DNA of 64,000 bases from Pisolithus tinctorius (GCA_024663395.1 JANFAH010000013.1:1364001-1428000); one strand, 5' to 3'; shown: positions 1 through 11,539, counted from the stretch's first letter. Made by a program: numbers and translations. The notes: a model not told the origin generated them from the letters alone.

Positions 1-585
1 AGCAGGCCCGTTGATGCATGCACCACTCCGGAAAGACGGGAGGGATAAGTTGTGATATGACGGACGGCTACGCCGTCACCGACGAGCATCTCATCCATCG
101 ATGGGCACATCAGGTCGAGCGCTTCGACGCCGCGCAGTTCAATACGGGCGGATGCGAGGAAGAACCCCCTTCGTCCCGTGTACCCGTAAAGAGGTTTTGG
201 TTCTTCAGGTTATCCAGATCCATGGTGCATGCCCATTCCGACTCTGTCTCCATTTCACAGGTTGAAGGTGCCTTCTTCAACTCCCAATTATATAGCACCG
301 TATCCGAATACGTCGCTATGGGCGGTCACTGCAAGTGTTTCAATACCCTCAGCAACGGGATCCCGATCGGTGCCGGGACCACAATGAGTGTGGTTAGAGA
401 GAGGTGTGGATATCGAAATGCACGATGAAGGTGAGACCAGGATTTACCAGGATATCGGATACATTAGGCTTCACCCATCTCGAGAGACTCCTCGGTCGTG
501 GGCAGCTTACTTGTGAAGTGAACTTCGACAGGGAAGGCGCGCGGAACACCCATTATAACTTCCGTTATCGAAATGGATAAACCCC
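1..585. other. No recognisable gene
   Basis: Short open frames exist on both strands, the longest 136 codons at 18-428 (+), but none shows a domain, motif or composition I recognise. The stretch just upstream of 586 may hold frame-shifted remains of the acyl-CoA synthetase relic that follows. Confidence 0.4.
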
Positions 586-730
586 TTGTGGCCAAACACC
601 AGACGTTGTCGTGTGCCCTCCTTAGCACAAGTCGTTGGCCCTGAACAGCCAGACGTCGTCCTTGGACCCCTTCCATACTGTCATACCTATGGCATGGTGA
701 AGGTTATTCTACTTCCAAGGGGTTTAAACG
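586..730 (+). pseudogene. Relic of an AMP-dependent acyl-CoA synthetase (4-coumarate-CoA ligase type)
   Basis: The translated stretch around 629-720 reads PDVVLGPLPYCHTYGMVK, which looks like the segment after the P-loop in fungal 4-coumarate-CoA ligase-like enzymes, where a PxYHxYG motif follows a DVVLG strand. In the family this enzyme adenylates a carboxylic acid and joins it to CoA. Upstream, the expected ATP-binding SGTTGxPKG loop is not readable in frame, and downstream the frame diverges from the family after about 45 residues. It is therefore a short decayed fragment and not a working gene. No flanking exon of the same family was found. The identification rests on one motif only. Confidence 0.45.
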
Positions 731-1445
731 CCTCATCCTCAGATAAACCCGATCTCTTCACGGTCCTTCTCGAATCCAGCCCACCTGAGGCTTGGGTCCA
801 GACCTTAGGGTCCTCTTGGAGCGAACCCTGGGTTTTGGCGATGTCGACCTGCCCGGAAGGGGTGGGCAGAGCCGCAGACTTGAAATACTCAAGACTTGAG
901 GGATTTCACCTAGGTCGCTAAGGGCAGGCGTCCTACTGAGAGCGAGGTCTCCCGAATTGTAACCTGCAGACGATGTCTGCTTCGGTTCGGAAAGGGTTTC
1001 AGGTGTGGTGAGCTCCTTCGGAGGCGGCGTGACTTGTCTCTCCACGAAGCTAAACCACAGTAACATAGGCTTCTCGGTAAGAATAGCGTAGAACCTGGCC
1101 GGTGACTGCTGATGTACAAGTTCACTGGGGTGACGACCTTCAATACATATGCCAAAGTCGGATTTTGATTTGTTCGGTCAACAAACGGAACCAATCCCGT
1201 GGACGACGACAACGATGGGTCCCAACGCAGGTCCCTGTTTGCTTCTTCGATCACGCTTCATTCATTTGTCAAAATTCCCACGTCAAAAGGCAATTTTCCT
1301 CCGCGATAACTCCGAACCCCGTATTGCCATGCTGCTTGTGCATTTAAGTGGCAGAGCGGCTGCGTTTCGTCTCCACAACATAATGAGGTACATTCAACTG
1401 ATATACACACAATATACACGTAATCCATTCTACTGAACCAAGGTA
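731..1445. other. No recognisable gene
   Basis: Several overlapping frames of 80-110 codons are open on both strands here, but their translations lack recognisable motifs. The right end is the 3' flank of the copper transporter, which is read on the minus strand from 2155. Confidence 0.4.
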
Positions 1446-2155
1446 TCAATGGAAGTGAGCCGACAGTGCGTATCGTCCGAACAGCATCTCCCCAACACCC
1501 AAGCCAATGACGAGCGAAAATATGTAACCTAGCTGGAACGTCCTTATAGCGATGAGAACCAAAACCTAAGATTAGATGGATGGTGGCTCACATGACTGTC
1601 AGCATGAAGAGATAGTTGAGGAGCGCTTGTGCGGCATAGATGACACCTCTTGGCAGGTCGTACGCGGCTACGAAAGGAGGCGCCAATCGTCTAAAAACAC
1701 GATCGGCCGAATTGCGGTGAGGGACGGGAGAGGCGTTCTGCTTATCGACCAGCATGCGACTCGCACTACATTCTGGGTTGAGTGGATATCAGCGAAGGTG
1801 GAGAAAGGGTACATACCTCTTGTTCCAGTGTAGTTCCATGATCGATTTGCATGCTGCTAACCATCTCTCGAGGAGAGCAAGCAAGAATAGACCGATGCAA
1901 GCACCCAACATTGCACCGCTACTCTGAGGAACCCATCCGAGGAACCATACTACGATATATGTTAGTAAAAGATCGTGAAGGAAAGAATAGCAGCTGACGA
2001 GTGTCCCCGAGTGTGAAGTGGAGGTAGGGCAGCATGTTCCCCACGGCGAGTGTCATGGCGCCGTCCATGGTCATATTCATCCCATTGTCTGCAAGACATG
2101 GTTGCACACGGTACAACAGGCAGACGGCGACAAGGAGGAGGTGAGTGTTGTGCAT
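1446..2155 (-). CDS. CTR-family high-affinity copper transporter
   Basis: Membrane copper(I) importer of the CTR family, which works as a trimer with three helices per subunit. Read on the minus strand, the product starts at an ATG at 2155 with a hydrophobic leader. A Met-rich outside segment follows (MNMTMDGAM), then the first helix (GAMLGACIGLFLLALLERW). The cytosolic loop leads into DLPRGVIYAAQALLNYLFM. The second helix carries the copper-binding MxxxM (MLTVM), and the third ends with the GxxxG packing motif (GLGVGEMLFGRY). Stop TGA at 1446-1448. Three introns are inferred; the first has a TACTAAC branch site and joins LGDT to LWFLGWV. No in-frame stop remains after splicing, so it looks functional. 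It lies head to head with ferric reductase, whose product supplies reduced metal; copper regulation of the pair is inferred. A decayed first-exon copy lies near 29.2 kb. Confidence 0.85.
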
Positions 2156-2296
2156 CGTGGAGAGCACTAACGAAGAGATTTGCTTGGCAGGAGCCGAGAC
2201 TTCGATCGGTTACTCCTGCTTATGTAATCTGACGGGATCACTCTCTCAGACACGGAGTGCCCTGGGACCCTCCTTGCAGAGTGATTGGCATCAATA
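2156..2296. promoter_or_regulatory. Shared divergent promoter of copper transporter and ferric reductase
   Basis: Only about 140 bp separate the two start codons, so both promoters must lie here or overlap the genes. It holds TTATGTAA at 2220-2227, a bZIP-type (TTAYRTAA-like) octamer, within a block (CTTATGTAATCTGA) that is preserved in the decayed duplicate at 29321-29334. Preservation suggests, but does not prove, a regulatory site. Confidence 0.5.
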
Positions 2297-4447
2297 ATGG
2301 CCGGACTGCCTCCCCAGATCCCAAGCAGCCTCCAAATCTACGAGTAAGCTGCCAATATCGACATTCACAGGAAGAGCTAACCCCTCCAAACAGCTCATAT
2401 ACCGTAGACCCCGAATGGCAACTCAAATTCACAACTATCTGGTGCACCGCCCTCGGAGTAGCTATCGTGGTCTCCCTCCCAACCTTCGTTCGCTCTTTGA
2501 GGAATGGTCGTTCGCTGAAGGGCTTCTTTGGCGTCTCCGAATGCCTCGGTAAGGGAGGATACGCTGCCGTCGCCCGCGAGGATATACCTCCACCCCGACC
2601 TCGGCCGAAGAGAGGCGCCGAGGCAGTCTGGCACTCTATCGCGTCCGTTCGACACTGGACGTTACCGTATGTAGGGTTAAACATCTTACAGAGTGAGTCT
2701 ATCCTAGTTTCTGGTAACGTTCTTGAGTTGACTGTACGGTCTCAGTGTCAATCATTCTCGCGTATCTCGCCGTCGTTTTGCTCTGCGTTATCAAAGATGC
2801 TCCTCTTATATCTAACCCCAACCGAGCTGGTACAATCCACCTTCGACTTACACGGTTTCCACCCCATCTCTGACAGTCCTCTCCGCACAGGTTTCCTCGC
2901 AGTAGCTCAGATCCCGATCGTATTCTTATTTGCAACGAAGAATTCTATCTTGTCGCTCCTTTTAGGCCCCGGAAACGGATACGAGAAGCTTAACTATATA
3001 CACCGCATGTCTGGAAGACTGATGTTCCTATCCGCATGCATCCACGGATCACTCTGGATACGCAATCATTTGCAGTACGGACTTCCGATCATCGGACAGC
3101 AAAAGGAAACTTCCGGCGTAGCAACGTTAGCCGTGCTCGGAATCATAGTCTTGACGTCGCTTCGCCCGGTACGGAGGTTATTCTACCAGGTTTTCTTCTT
3201 GGTCCAGTGAGTTCCGATATACCACGTGTTACAGACGCCCGTGCCTGAAACAGGCACACCCACACAGCGTTCTGACATTCGTTGCGTTTTTCGTCACCGT
3301 TCGTTACCATACGCTGTATGCGGCACCATGGATATTCCCGGCCCTCGCTTTCTTCGGGGCAGACGCATTCTTGCGCTTCTTGCGCTACCGCATCAAGGAT
3401 GCTAAACTTAGCGCTCCGGATCAACTAATGACGCTAGTAAGTATTTGGTTCATTTCATGTATTCCGTACATCATTGATCCGGCTTTCCATGAAAGGTTCA
3501 TGTCCAAGATTGCGACGATGGATGGTTGGCTGGCCAACACGTCCAACTCCGTGTCTTTTTCTCCAATCGCGCCTTCGAGAGCCACCCATTCACGATTCTC
3601 TCTGGTCCTCCGAATAGGTCCTGCTTCAGCCAGTCCGGCATGATCCTCGCAGCACGCGTCAACGGCGATTGGACACGTGAACTCAACACATACACGCGTA
3701 ACGAACAAGACCCATCTGTCTGCGTATCAGAGAAGCAAAGTGCTGGCGAGCGGAGCTGTGTACCCGTTCACATCATGATTGATGGTCCATATGGCGGATC
3801 GAGTGTCGACCTTGGACAGTACGAGACGGTGCTGTTGGTTGCGGGTGGATCTGGAGCGACGTTTACGCTCGGGCTTCTGGACGACATCGTCTTTAGATGT
3901 ATCAAGGCTGGCCGTCGCCACGGCGAACGAACGAGAAGGATCGAATTCGTATGGTATATCAGATCGTTTGGTGCGTGTTGCCCCGATTCTCGGATCCGGA
4001 TCGACCTTCTCTGACTCTGACTCCTCGTGGCGTTTTTTTTTTACAGGTCACATCGCATGGTTCGCAGAGATGCTGACAGAGATCGCCATCCTCGCTGCAG
4101 GAACCTCCCTTGATATCCATTTCTCCATCTTCGTCACATGCTTGTGTGACCCCGAAGCTGTACCATTCATACCCAACAGCGACGTCAAACTAGACCGTCC
4201 ACCTGTATATACACTTCTCTGTGAAACCACCGGACTTTCGCGACCCTCTTCTCTCGAATCCGCTGAAGCGGAGGAGGATAAGCCATTCAGCGCAGCACAG
4301 CCGCACGCCGGAGGTGGTGTCGCAGTGTGTGCGAGTGGGCCGGAGAGTCTGGTCATTGAAACGAGGAACGCGGTTGCAAGGTTGGGTGTTGGGAACGCTT
4401 TGAAGTTGGGTGGCGTTGTCGTGCATGTAGAGAGCTTTGCGCTGTAA
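2297..4447 (+). CDS. Ferric/cupric-chelate reductase, FRE/NOX family (copy 1, intact)
   Basis: Plasma-membrane flavocytochrome that passes electrons from NADPH through FAD and two hemes to Fe(III) or Cu(II) outside the cell, making the ions used by transporters. Start ATG at 2297 (MAGLPPQIP); the first exon ends after TACGA and a GTAAGC donor. The transmembrane ferric-reductase domain contains YEKLNYIHRMSGR, HGSLWIRNHLQYGLP and VRYHTLYAAPW, giving the expected heme histidines. The FAD domain has WLAGQHVQLRVFF and ESHPFTIL (HPxT motif). The NADPH domain has LLVAGGSGATFTLGLL and ends with VCASGPESLV. Introns near 2334-2393, 2690-2760, 2830-2890, 3210-3260, 3436-3500 and 3975-4050 restore one frame. 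The gene ends in HVESFAL and TAA. It is the best preserved of three copies in this window (others at 29.3-31.3 kb and 5.6-5.9 kb). Confidence 0.88.
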
Positions 4448-4499
4448 ATTGGGACCGAGGTCTGTATGTACGTATGAAGATGTCGCGCGTATGTTTATT

Positions 4500-5540
4500 T
4501 TTGTGTAAAATAGCCCCCCGGTATTGTGATCTTACACGAGCGGGATATGTTGTATATGGTAAGCCAGGGCCTTGCGACTTGAGCAGACTCAGCTTGGATG
4601 TTCAGGGCACAGTCAACATGAAGGAAGTTAACGAAGTCTGTACCCTGAACAGTGTAAGAGAATAACAAATCGTCTGTAGAATGACCTTCCGCAAGTTGTT
4701 CTGCCACGTGGCGACCCCAATTCAAGTACTGTGAACACCATGGCGGGTTCCTGAACAAGTACAAGTAGCTTACAAAACTAAGTTTGAGTTGTCGTATGAC
4801 CGGGGTCGATCGTATTGGAGATCTTCTCGACACCTTTGACTTCTATAATATAGGACGAACTGTTTTCTGCTGTGAGAACAATCTCACCGCCGACCTGGCA
4901 GGTTCCTGTATGGGGCAGTAGGGCAGTTGCCACAACGTTACCTGTGTGAACTTCTCCGCCCGCATTAATGAAGGCAATAGAATGAATGTCGGGGGCTCAG
5001 TCGTATCTCCGCCAGGTACGACGGGACTGAAAAACCTCCCCATAGGAAGGCCCGTAACCTTGCCCCAGTTCTAGCCACAGCGCCTAAGTCTGCAATTTCG
5101 GATACTGAAAGAGACGCGCTGGCCCACCGGTCATAATAGATAGTCAGCTCCTTGTCACCTCCAACGAATGGAGTAATAGGTCGCTTTGGGATAGACAACC
5201 AGAACACGCCACGCCGGAATACCAGAACCGGTAGTTAACACTCGAAACCTGAAACAGGGCCTTCTCGCCGCTATTATATGATTGAAGGAGAGATGGGTGA
5301 AAGTACGCAACCGTCGGCCCCCTTCTTCCAAATCTCTCACATCAGTCTTGGCTTTTACGGTCTCCGCAACCTTGATCTCAATGACGTGTACTGCGGAGCT
5401 GGGAAGAAGTGGGGTTCTGCGCCAGCTATACACTTGCCGACAGAATTGTCGGATAGTTGTGGAATCATGATAAATCGACCTGCTGCCCAAATAAGAACGG
5501 TGTCATCAGAAGGGCTGAACCTCGAAGGATGAATAGGTGT
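4500..5540 (-). pseudogene. 3' part of an unidentified multi-exon gene
   Basis: On the minus strand several open stretches look like exons, for example frames containing HVIEIKVAETVKAKTDVRD near 5350-5420, GGDKELTIYYDRW near 5110-5160 and TCQVGGEIVLTAENSSSYI near 4850-4910. I do not recognise the family. The stretch 5270-5540 is clearly repeated at 31405-31680, downstream of ferric reductase copy 2. There the 5' part of the gene (start near 32524) remains but the 3' part (equivalent of about 4510-5265) is missing. Here the 5' part is missing, cut at about 5540 where an inverted ferric reductase fragment begins. Both loci are thus broken in complementary ways. Exon borders are uncertain. Confidence 0.4.
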
Positions 5541-5559
5541 CCATATTATATATCCAAAG

Positions 5560-5940
5560 CGCTAACCTTGGTGCGGTAGCGCAAAAACTGAAAAACATGT
5601 CCGCCCCGCAGAAAGCAAGGGCAGGGAATATCCATAGTTCCGCATACAGCGTATGGTAGCGAACGGAGTAACAAAAGAGGCCACGAAGGACAAAATGTTG
5701 TGTGTCTCAGATGGTCAAGGTCAGGCGTTTGTTACACACCGAGCGCGAGTTGGAACTCAGGGGGCTACAAAGAGAACCCAATAGAAAAACCTTCGAACTG
5801 GGCGAAGGGAAGTCAAGATGATGGTTCCGAGCACGGAAAAGTGACGCCGGAGGCTCCCTTCCGTGGACTGAGGATGGGAAGGAATCCAACTCTCCGAGCG
5901 AGATCACCGACTATCCCCGTTAGGTTACATAGTCAATAGA
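5560..5940 (-). pseudogene. Inverted ferric reductase fragment (copy 3)
   Basis: The reverse complement matches the middle of the ferric reductase gene. It aligns first with the exon end that in copy 1 encodes SGVATLAVLGIIVLTSLRPV, then with the exon encoding RYHTLYAAPWIFPALAF and FLRYRIKDA. DNA identity in the block around 5600-5700 is obvious by eye (ACCATACGCTGTATGCGG is shared exactly). The piece covers only about two exons, contains frame breaks and has no start or end, so it cannot make an enzyme. It lies about 1.1 kb downstream of copy 1 in opposite orientation, indicating an inversion or a separate insertion of a third copy. Confidence 0.7.
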
Positions 5941-6097
5941 GTAGCTGATCGACCCCCCACCAACTGTCCACTTCGCAACGGTCGGAGGACAAGCCTTCGG
6001 GTGTACGTTGTGCTTTCTCGACTGCAAAAGCTGTCGTTCATGCAGCTGATCACCGGCTGACCCAGAGGACAGTGGAGGGGCAAACCTGAATGATAAT
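5941..6097. other. Spacer between ferric reductase fragment and transposon
   Basis: About 160 bp without recognisable coding content. It ends at the left target duplication of the large transposon. Confidence 0.5.
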
Positions 6098-6103
6098 GGT
6101 AGC
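6098..6103 (+). repeat. Left target-site duplication GGTAGC
   Basis: GGTAGC directly precedes the left transposon end and recurs directly after the right end at 20443-20448. Confidence 0.75.
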
Positions 6104-6433
6104 TATGGAAAGCCGGACAACCGCGCTTCGTTTGGCAGGTGGTTTTTGTGCCGATGTCGAACGTACGGTACGTTTTTCGAAGTTTCGAAGTTCTGTCAGC
6201 AGGGGGACACCAGACACTGTGGTAGTGCAGTCGTCAGTCACGCAGTCACGCAGCAGTACGACGTGCAGTAGTGCAGTCGCTGGTCACACCGGTAGTGCAG
6301 TCGTTGGTCACGCGGTCACACAGAACTTGGACGTGCAGTAGCACAGATGACAGACGTGCGGTAAGGCACATGACAGATGTGCGGTAGGGCACATGACAGG
6401 CAAATGGTAGTACAAATGACCAACACAGTAGTA
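6104..6433 (+). repeat. Left terminal/subterminal inverted repeat of the large transposon
   Basis: Reverse-complement match to about 20120-20442. The inner part is an array of related units of roughly 20 bp built on GTAGTGCAGTC..TGGTCAC, the layout expected of repeated transposase-binding sites. This copy keeps many CG dinucleotides that are TG or CA in the right copy. The Copia element is inserted at its inner edge. Confidence 0.8.
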
Positions 6434-6438
6434 CAGAT

Positions 6439-6651
6439 TGTTGGTGTCAACGGTCACGTGGCCACGCGTGTCTGTACTTGTAGGTTTGTTTGCGCTACTT
6501 TACACCTCAGTCATTGTGTCTACAACACTGAGGTGGGTACTATAGCCCCTGAGGACTCGTCTGCATACTCATCTTCGTAGTGTGTTCTCTCAGGTAGAAT
6601 TAAACTAGTTGTTGTGTCTACAACACTGAGCATGTTCTCTCAGCGTCTACA
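6439..6651 (+). repeat. Copia 5' LTR
   Basis: 213 bp, TG..CA bounded. Contains the 17-mer GTGTCTACAACACTGAG twice, once in the middle and once near the 3' end. Retains CG at six sites where the 3' LTR has TG or CA; the reverse is seen at two sites. Confidence 0.92.
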
Positions 6652-6665
6652 GGTTATGAGCCCTC
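6652..6665 (+). other. Probable primer-binding site of the Copia element
   Basis: GGTTATGAGCCC directly after the 5' LTR resembles the TGGTATCAGAGC-type site complementary to initiator tRNA-Met used by many Copia elements, with mismatches. Confidence 0.45.
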
Positions 6666-6737
6666 TTCAAACCAATGAGAGCGGCATGTTTTCACAGCGC
6701 ATATACTGCATATACTGCATAAACCTACCTCTGATGC

Positions 6738-9700
6738 ATGTTCATGATATCCCTGGTGCTCGTCATGGGCAAGCTTGATCATATCCCTGAACTTACAGAT
6801 GCCTCGACCTTCTTCGCCTGGAAAACTCAGATACTCCTGGCTTTAGATTGCAAGGGCGCATATAGTCATGTTAGTGATGGCACGGACCCTTTGAACCCTG
6901 TTGAGTTCACTTCTGAGTGACCACAGGCTGCAAGCCTGACCAAACTTACTGATGCTGAAAAGAAGGCCATTCTCAGATGGTCCAAAGATGATGCTGTGGC
7001 CAAGGACATCCTGTGCTGTCATTTGTCACCAGCTGTCCTGCATCTCATCCCCCAGGAATGCTCCACCACTGCTCATGATATCTGGAAGGCCCTTCACGAT
7101 AACTTTGACCACATTGATGTCGGTTCCCATCACCTCATTTGTGTGAAAATCCTGCATCTGCGGATGAAAGATGCTGCTGATGCTGCACGTTACCTGTCAG
7201 AACATTCAGCTGCCAGGCGGGACCTTATTCGAATGGGGGTGTCCTACTCTGACAAGGAGGTCATCTTTCATCTCATTGAGGGTCTTCTGGACACTGGAAC
7301 CTGGCCATCTTTTTGCCTTTTCCTACAGATGACAACCACGACCTCTGTTTCTGCTTCAGCAACTTCTGCCTCCCAAGCAGGTTCATCTGTCTCCGCAGCA
7401 CTATCCACTGGCTTGACCACATTTGAAAGCGTGTCTGTCAAGATCGCTGCAGAAGCACATTGCCTCATTCAGCAACATTCCCTGTCGTCAGTTGGATCTG
7501 AGTATGTCAATGCAGCAACAACCTCACCTTCAGTCGGTCCACCCAATGTGAACCTGGCTACAGGTCTTCATAAGACGTGCAATAATCCCTCAGGTACTTA
7601 CTGTGACATGCCACTTGGAGACAGTCTTGTGTGTGGAGCCAGCAATCATGATCAGGTGCACTGCTTCAAACCTGGAGGTGGAATGGCCAGTCAGCGACCA
7701 GCATGGCAGAAGGGTAAAGGTGACAACAAGGATTCTACCAAACCTACCACAGCAGTGGCAGTGGTTCCTGTACCTGTGCCCACTACTCCACCCACTGCTC
7801 AACCCACTCAGTCTACCCCTGTGGCTGCTGCTGTGATCAGTCTGTCTTCCCCTTGGGACACTCACCCTGGAGATCTCACCTGCGCAGTTATCACTGAGCT
7901 TACTGATGATGGTGACACAACCACACACCCCTCTCCCACCCTACAGGCATGTCTCAGCACACTGTCTGCCTCTAGCCTCCTCGACTCAGGCACTTCTCAC
8001 ACTCTTGTCCATGACCGTGCCTTTTTCCGCACCTATGCTGCTGATCCCTCGGTGAATGTCCAAACTGCGAATCATGGATGCTTACCTACTGCTGGGTATG
8101 GCAATTGTCTTGCTTTTCTGACCATCAGGGGCAACAGGTATCAGGTTCACCTCACTAATTGCCTACATGCCCCTCAGGCAGCACTACATCTTGTTTCTGT
8201 GGGGTGGATGCTTTGTCAGGGATGGGGTTGCAACTTCCAAGGTGACCCCACTCGCTGTGAACTGTCCCACCATGGACGTCCCTTAGGCAGTGTGCCCCTG
8301 CAGTCAAACAATCTCTGCTTCCTGGACCTTCAGTTTGTCTGCTTTGATGCACCACTACCACTCACTATGACTCCTGTCCTCAGTGCTTTTGCCCAGGTAC
8401 TGGTCACTTTTGATCTATGGCATGCATGAATAGGCCATGTTGGAGGGAAGGCCACAAGACAGCTTTCTTCAATAGCTGCAGGTGTCACCATGGACCTCCC
8501 CAGCCCAGATTCAGTTTGTGAGTCCTGCATTGTAGGGAAACACACATGCTCACTGTTCAAACCCTCAGCCAAATGCATGACCACCTTTCTTGAGCTTGTG
8601 CATACTGACTTGGGCAGGCCCATGCCCGTTCAGACCATGCATGGCAAGCAGTACTTCATGGTTATTCTTGATGACTATACCCATGTCCTGGATGTACATT
8701 TACTTGCCAGCAAGGATCAAGCCCTCAAGGCCTGGGATATAACTTGCACTTGCTGGGAGAGGCAGCACAATGCCAGGGTAAAGGCACTGCAGTCTGATAA
8801 TGGGGGGGAGTTTCTCAGCAATGCCTTTGTATGGTCCCTTGACTTGCAGGGGATTACTCACCATCTTTCTGCTCTGTATATGCACCAGCAAAACGGTGTC
8901 GCTGAATGGGTTATTCACACGCTGGAGGGGTGTGTTTTGGCGATGCTGCACCTCGCTCGGCTCCCACTTGTGTACTGGGGTGAGGCCATGCTTACTGCCT
9001 CCTATCTGCATAATTGCATGGGGTCACATGCACTGCCGAACGGGGTAATGCCCTATGAAATGTTACATGGCACGCGTCCATATCTTGGCCATCTCCGGGT
9101 TTGGGGTTGCAGAGCCTTTGCTCATGTTCCTCTAGAGCTTCAGCATAAGCTAGGACCCAAGTCTAGATTGGTGAGGTTCATGGGTTATCCACCAGGTGTT
9201 AAGGCATACAGGGTATGTGATGAGGCTACCAAGCAGTTTTTTAACTCCAGGGATGTCATCTTCAATGAGAATGTTGCTGCGCTGCCCACTGCAACTGAGT
9301 TGACTAATCTACCATCACATACGACCTCTGATTCCGACTCAGACAATGGTTCACGACTGCCGAGTCCCCTACCCTTGTCATCATCTCCCACCTGCACCTC
9401 AACATCCTCAACATCCTCAACGTCTCTCCAACTGGCACCTCATCCATGTTGATCTACTAGAGTCAGGGTACAGATGGAGGTGGGAAGAGCATTCACAGAG
9501 TCCCTCCAGGATGCACAGGAGCATCTGGCTGTGCGACGAGCTCAGTCTATTTCCCCCATCGCTGTCACCACACCTCCAAACCCACGTTTAGACGGCCCGT
9601 TGTCCCCCCTCACAGAGGTGTCAGACTCTGACTCTCTTGATTCACCTCCCGATGCCTCTGTTGGCCCGCTCTCTTCTGCAGTCATAGATTTGGACGTCTC

Positions 9701-11342
9701 TGAGCATGCTCACCTTGTGATATGGAGCAGCACATGTCGTGATCCGGCTGACCCCTCCTACAATCTCTTGATCCCTCCCGCCACTTATGATGAAGTGGTC
9801 TGTCGTAGCAATGCCCCCCGATGGCATGTGGCCATGGACAAGGAGATAGCACAGCTGAAAAAGATGAATGTTTATAGTCTCGTCCCTCTTCCTCTGGGGG
9901 GCCATGCCATAGGAAGCTGCTGGGTTCTGGAGTATAAGGAGGGTGATGGCAAGGGTGGCCTGGTTGAGAAGGCATGCTTTGTAGTGAAGGGGTTCACTCA
10001 GGTTCCTGGTAGGGACTTCAGACAAATGTTTGCGCCTGTTGTGAGGCAGAGCTCTATCTGGCTTGTTGCAGCCATTGCAGCTAGGGAGGACTGGGAACTG
10101 CATTTGTTGGACATCAAGTGGGCATTCCTTCATGGAAAGGTTAAGGAAAGGGTGTATGTCAAGCACCCCCCTGGATATGAGGAGTACAGACAGAATGGTG
10201 AGGAGCTGGTTGGACTTCTACACTCGGCCCTCTATGGAATCAAACAGGCTGCCTATTATTTCTATGAAACGCTCTGTGCTGAGCTTGACAGCCAGGGCTT
10301 CCAATGCAGCGAGGTGGACCATGTGGTGTTCATTTTCCGCCACTCTAAGATCCTGTGTATGGCCGCCTGGCATGTAGACGATGGTTTAGGGGGCAGCAAC
10401 AACGAATGTTTCCTAGCTGAAGTCAAGCACTGCTTACACCTCCACTTTGGTATCTCAGACATGGGACCTGTTACGAGGTACCTCAGCATCCAGTTTGAAT
10501 GTGATTGTCACACCTGAGAACTCTGGCTTCATCAAGGGGAGTACATTGTCCATCTCCTTCAGGAGTATGACCTCACAGACTGCCATCCGGTGCATCTCCT
10601 GATGGACCCCTCTCACCCTTTTCTCACTGATGCGGATGCTGATAAACTTGTTGAGCCCAGCAATCTGAAGTCCCTATACCCGAAACTTATAGGGGAACTG
10701 TTGTACCTTTCCATCTGCACTTGGCCTGACATCTCCCTCGCCATTCAGCATCTTTCACAGTACCTGTCCCATCCAAGTGCTCATTTGCTTGCTGCTGCAA
10801 AGCGTGTTCTTTGCTACCTCGCGGGAACACTCAACTACTGCCTCCACTACAGAGAATGCACCTGCAGTCCCCTCTTACATGGTTTTAGTGATGCTGATTG
10901 GGCGATGAACCCAGAAGACCACATTTCAGTCACAGGCTATTGCTGGTTCTATTATGGGGGCGTTGTCGCACACACCTCCAAAAAGCAGACCATGCAGGCA
11001 TTGTCCTCTACTGAAGCTGAGTATATGGCAGTTACTGCGGCCATTCAGGAGGGTTTGTGGATCCAGTCATTTCTCTCCTCTGTTGGTTTCCCCATCCTGA
11101 CTCCAATTCGCCTTTACACTGACAATGTGGGGGCAATCACTCTTTCATGGGAGGCTGCCAACAATCATCACACGAAACATATTGACGTACGCTATCATTT
11201 TTGTCACACCCATGTTGAGGCTGGGACTTTCCTCCTTGAGTGGCTCGTGTCTTCCCATAACACTGCCGATGTCCTGACCAAGGCTTTACCACATCCCTCC
11301 TTCTCTCACCATGTTGCTGGTCTTTCACTCATGTCCCGTTGA
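6738..11342 (+). pseudogene. Copia gag-pol polyprotein, four in-frame TGA codons
   Basis: One frame runs from ATG 6738 to TGA 11342 (about 1,535 codons), broken only by TGA at 6918, 8427, 9450 and 10515, all in phase. Gag has the usual opening (LTDASTFFAWKTQILLAL). A damaged zinc knuckle and a GGGM tail follow near 7640-7690. The protease site reads LLDSGTSHT (7975-8000). Integrase shows ESCIVGKH and Asp in VHTDLG, Asp in LQSDNGGEF and Glu in QQNGVAEW. Reverse transcriptase shows LLDIKWAFLHG, LYGIKQA and HVDD in place of YVDD. RNase H shows GFSDADWA, STEAEYMA, YTDN and ADVLTKALP. Each TGA could come from CGA by one C-to-T change at CpG. It no longer encodes a full polyprotein unless the stops are read through. 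Confidence 0.9.
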
Positions 11343-11529
11343 GGGGGCATCACATCAGGTTTTTCGGTTTTCAATGGTCACTCTGTTCTTTCTCTTTTCT
11401 TTTCTTCTCCTTGTACATGGAAGGAACTCTTACACATAGGTCTCGAAAGTCGTACACACAGGTCTCGGTTTTGCTCTGTGTCTGTTCATGTTCGCTGTTT
11501 CTTCCTCTTCTCATCTACACATGTCCCAT

Positions 11530-11539
11530 TGAGGGGGCA
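11530..11539 (+). other. Copia polypurine tract
   Basis: TGAGGGGGCA directly before the 3' LTR is the plus-strand primer. A near copy of the same sequence (CCGTTGAGGGGGCATCA) lies at 11338-11352, just at the gag-pol stop, about 190 bp upstream. Confidence 0.7.

Noticed and set aside
18..428. 136-codon ORF at the left edge
   Set aside because: No recognisable motif; the composition is not clearly coding and several overlapping frames are equally open.
6738..11342. TGA codons in open frames as evidence of recoding or a variant genetic code
   Set aside because: Functional-looking genes here (P450, BUD32 copy 2, ferric reductase) end normally and have no internal TGA. The TGAs are confined to repeats and dead copies and are explained by CpG decay.
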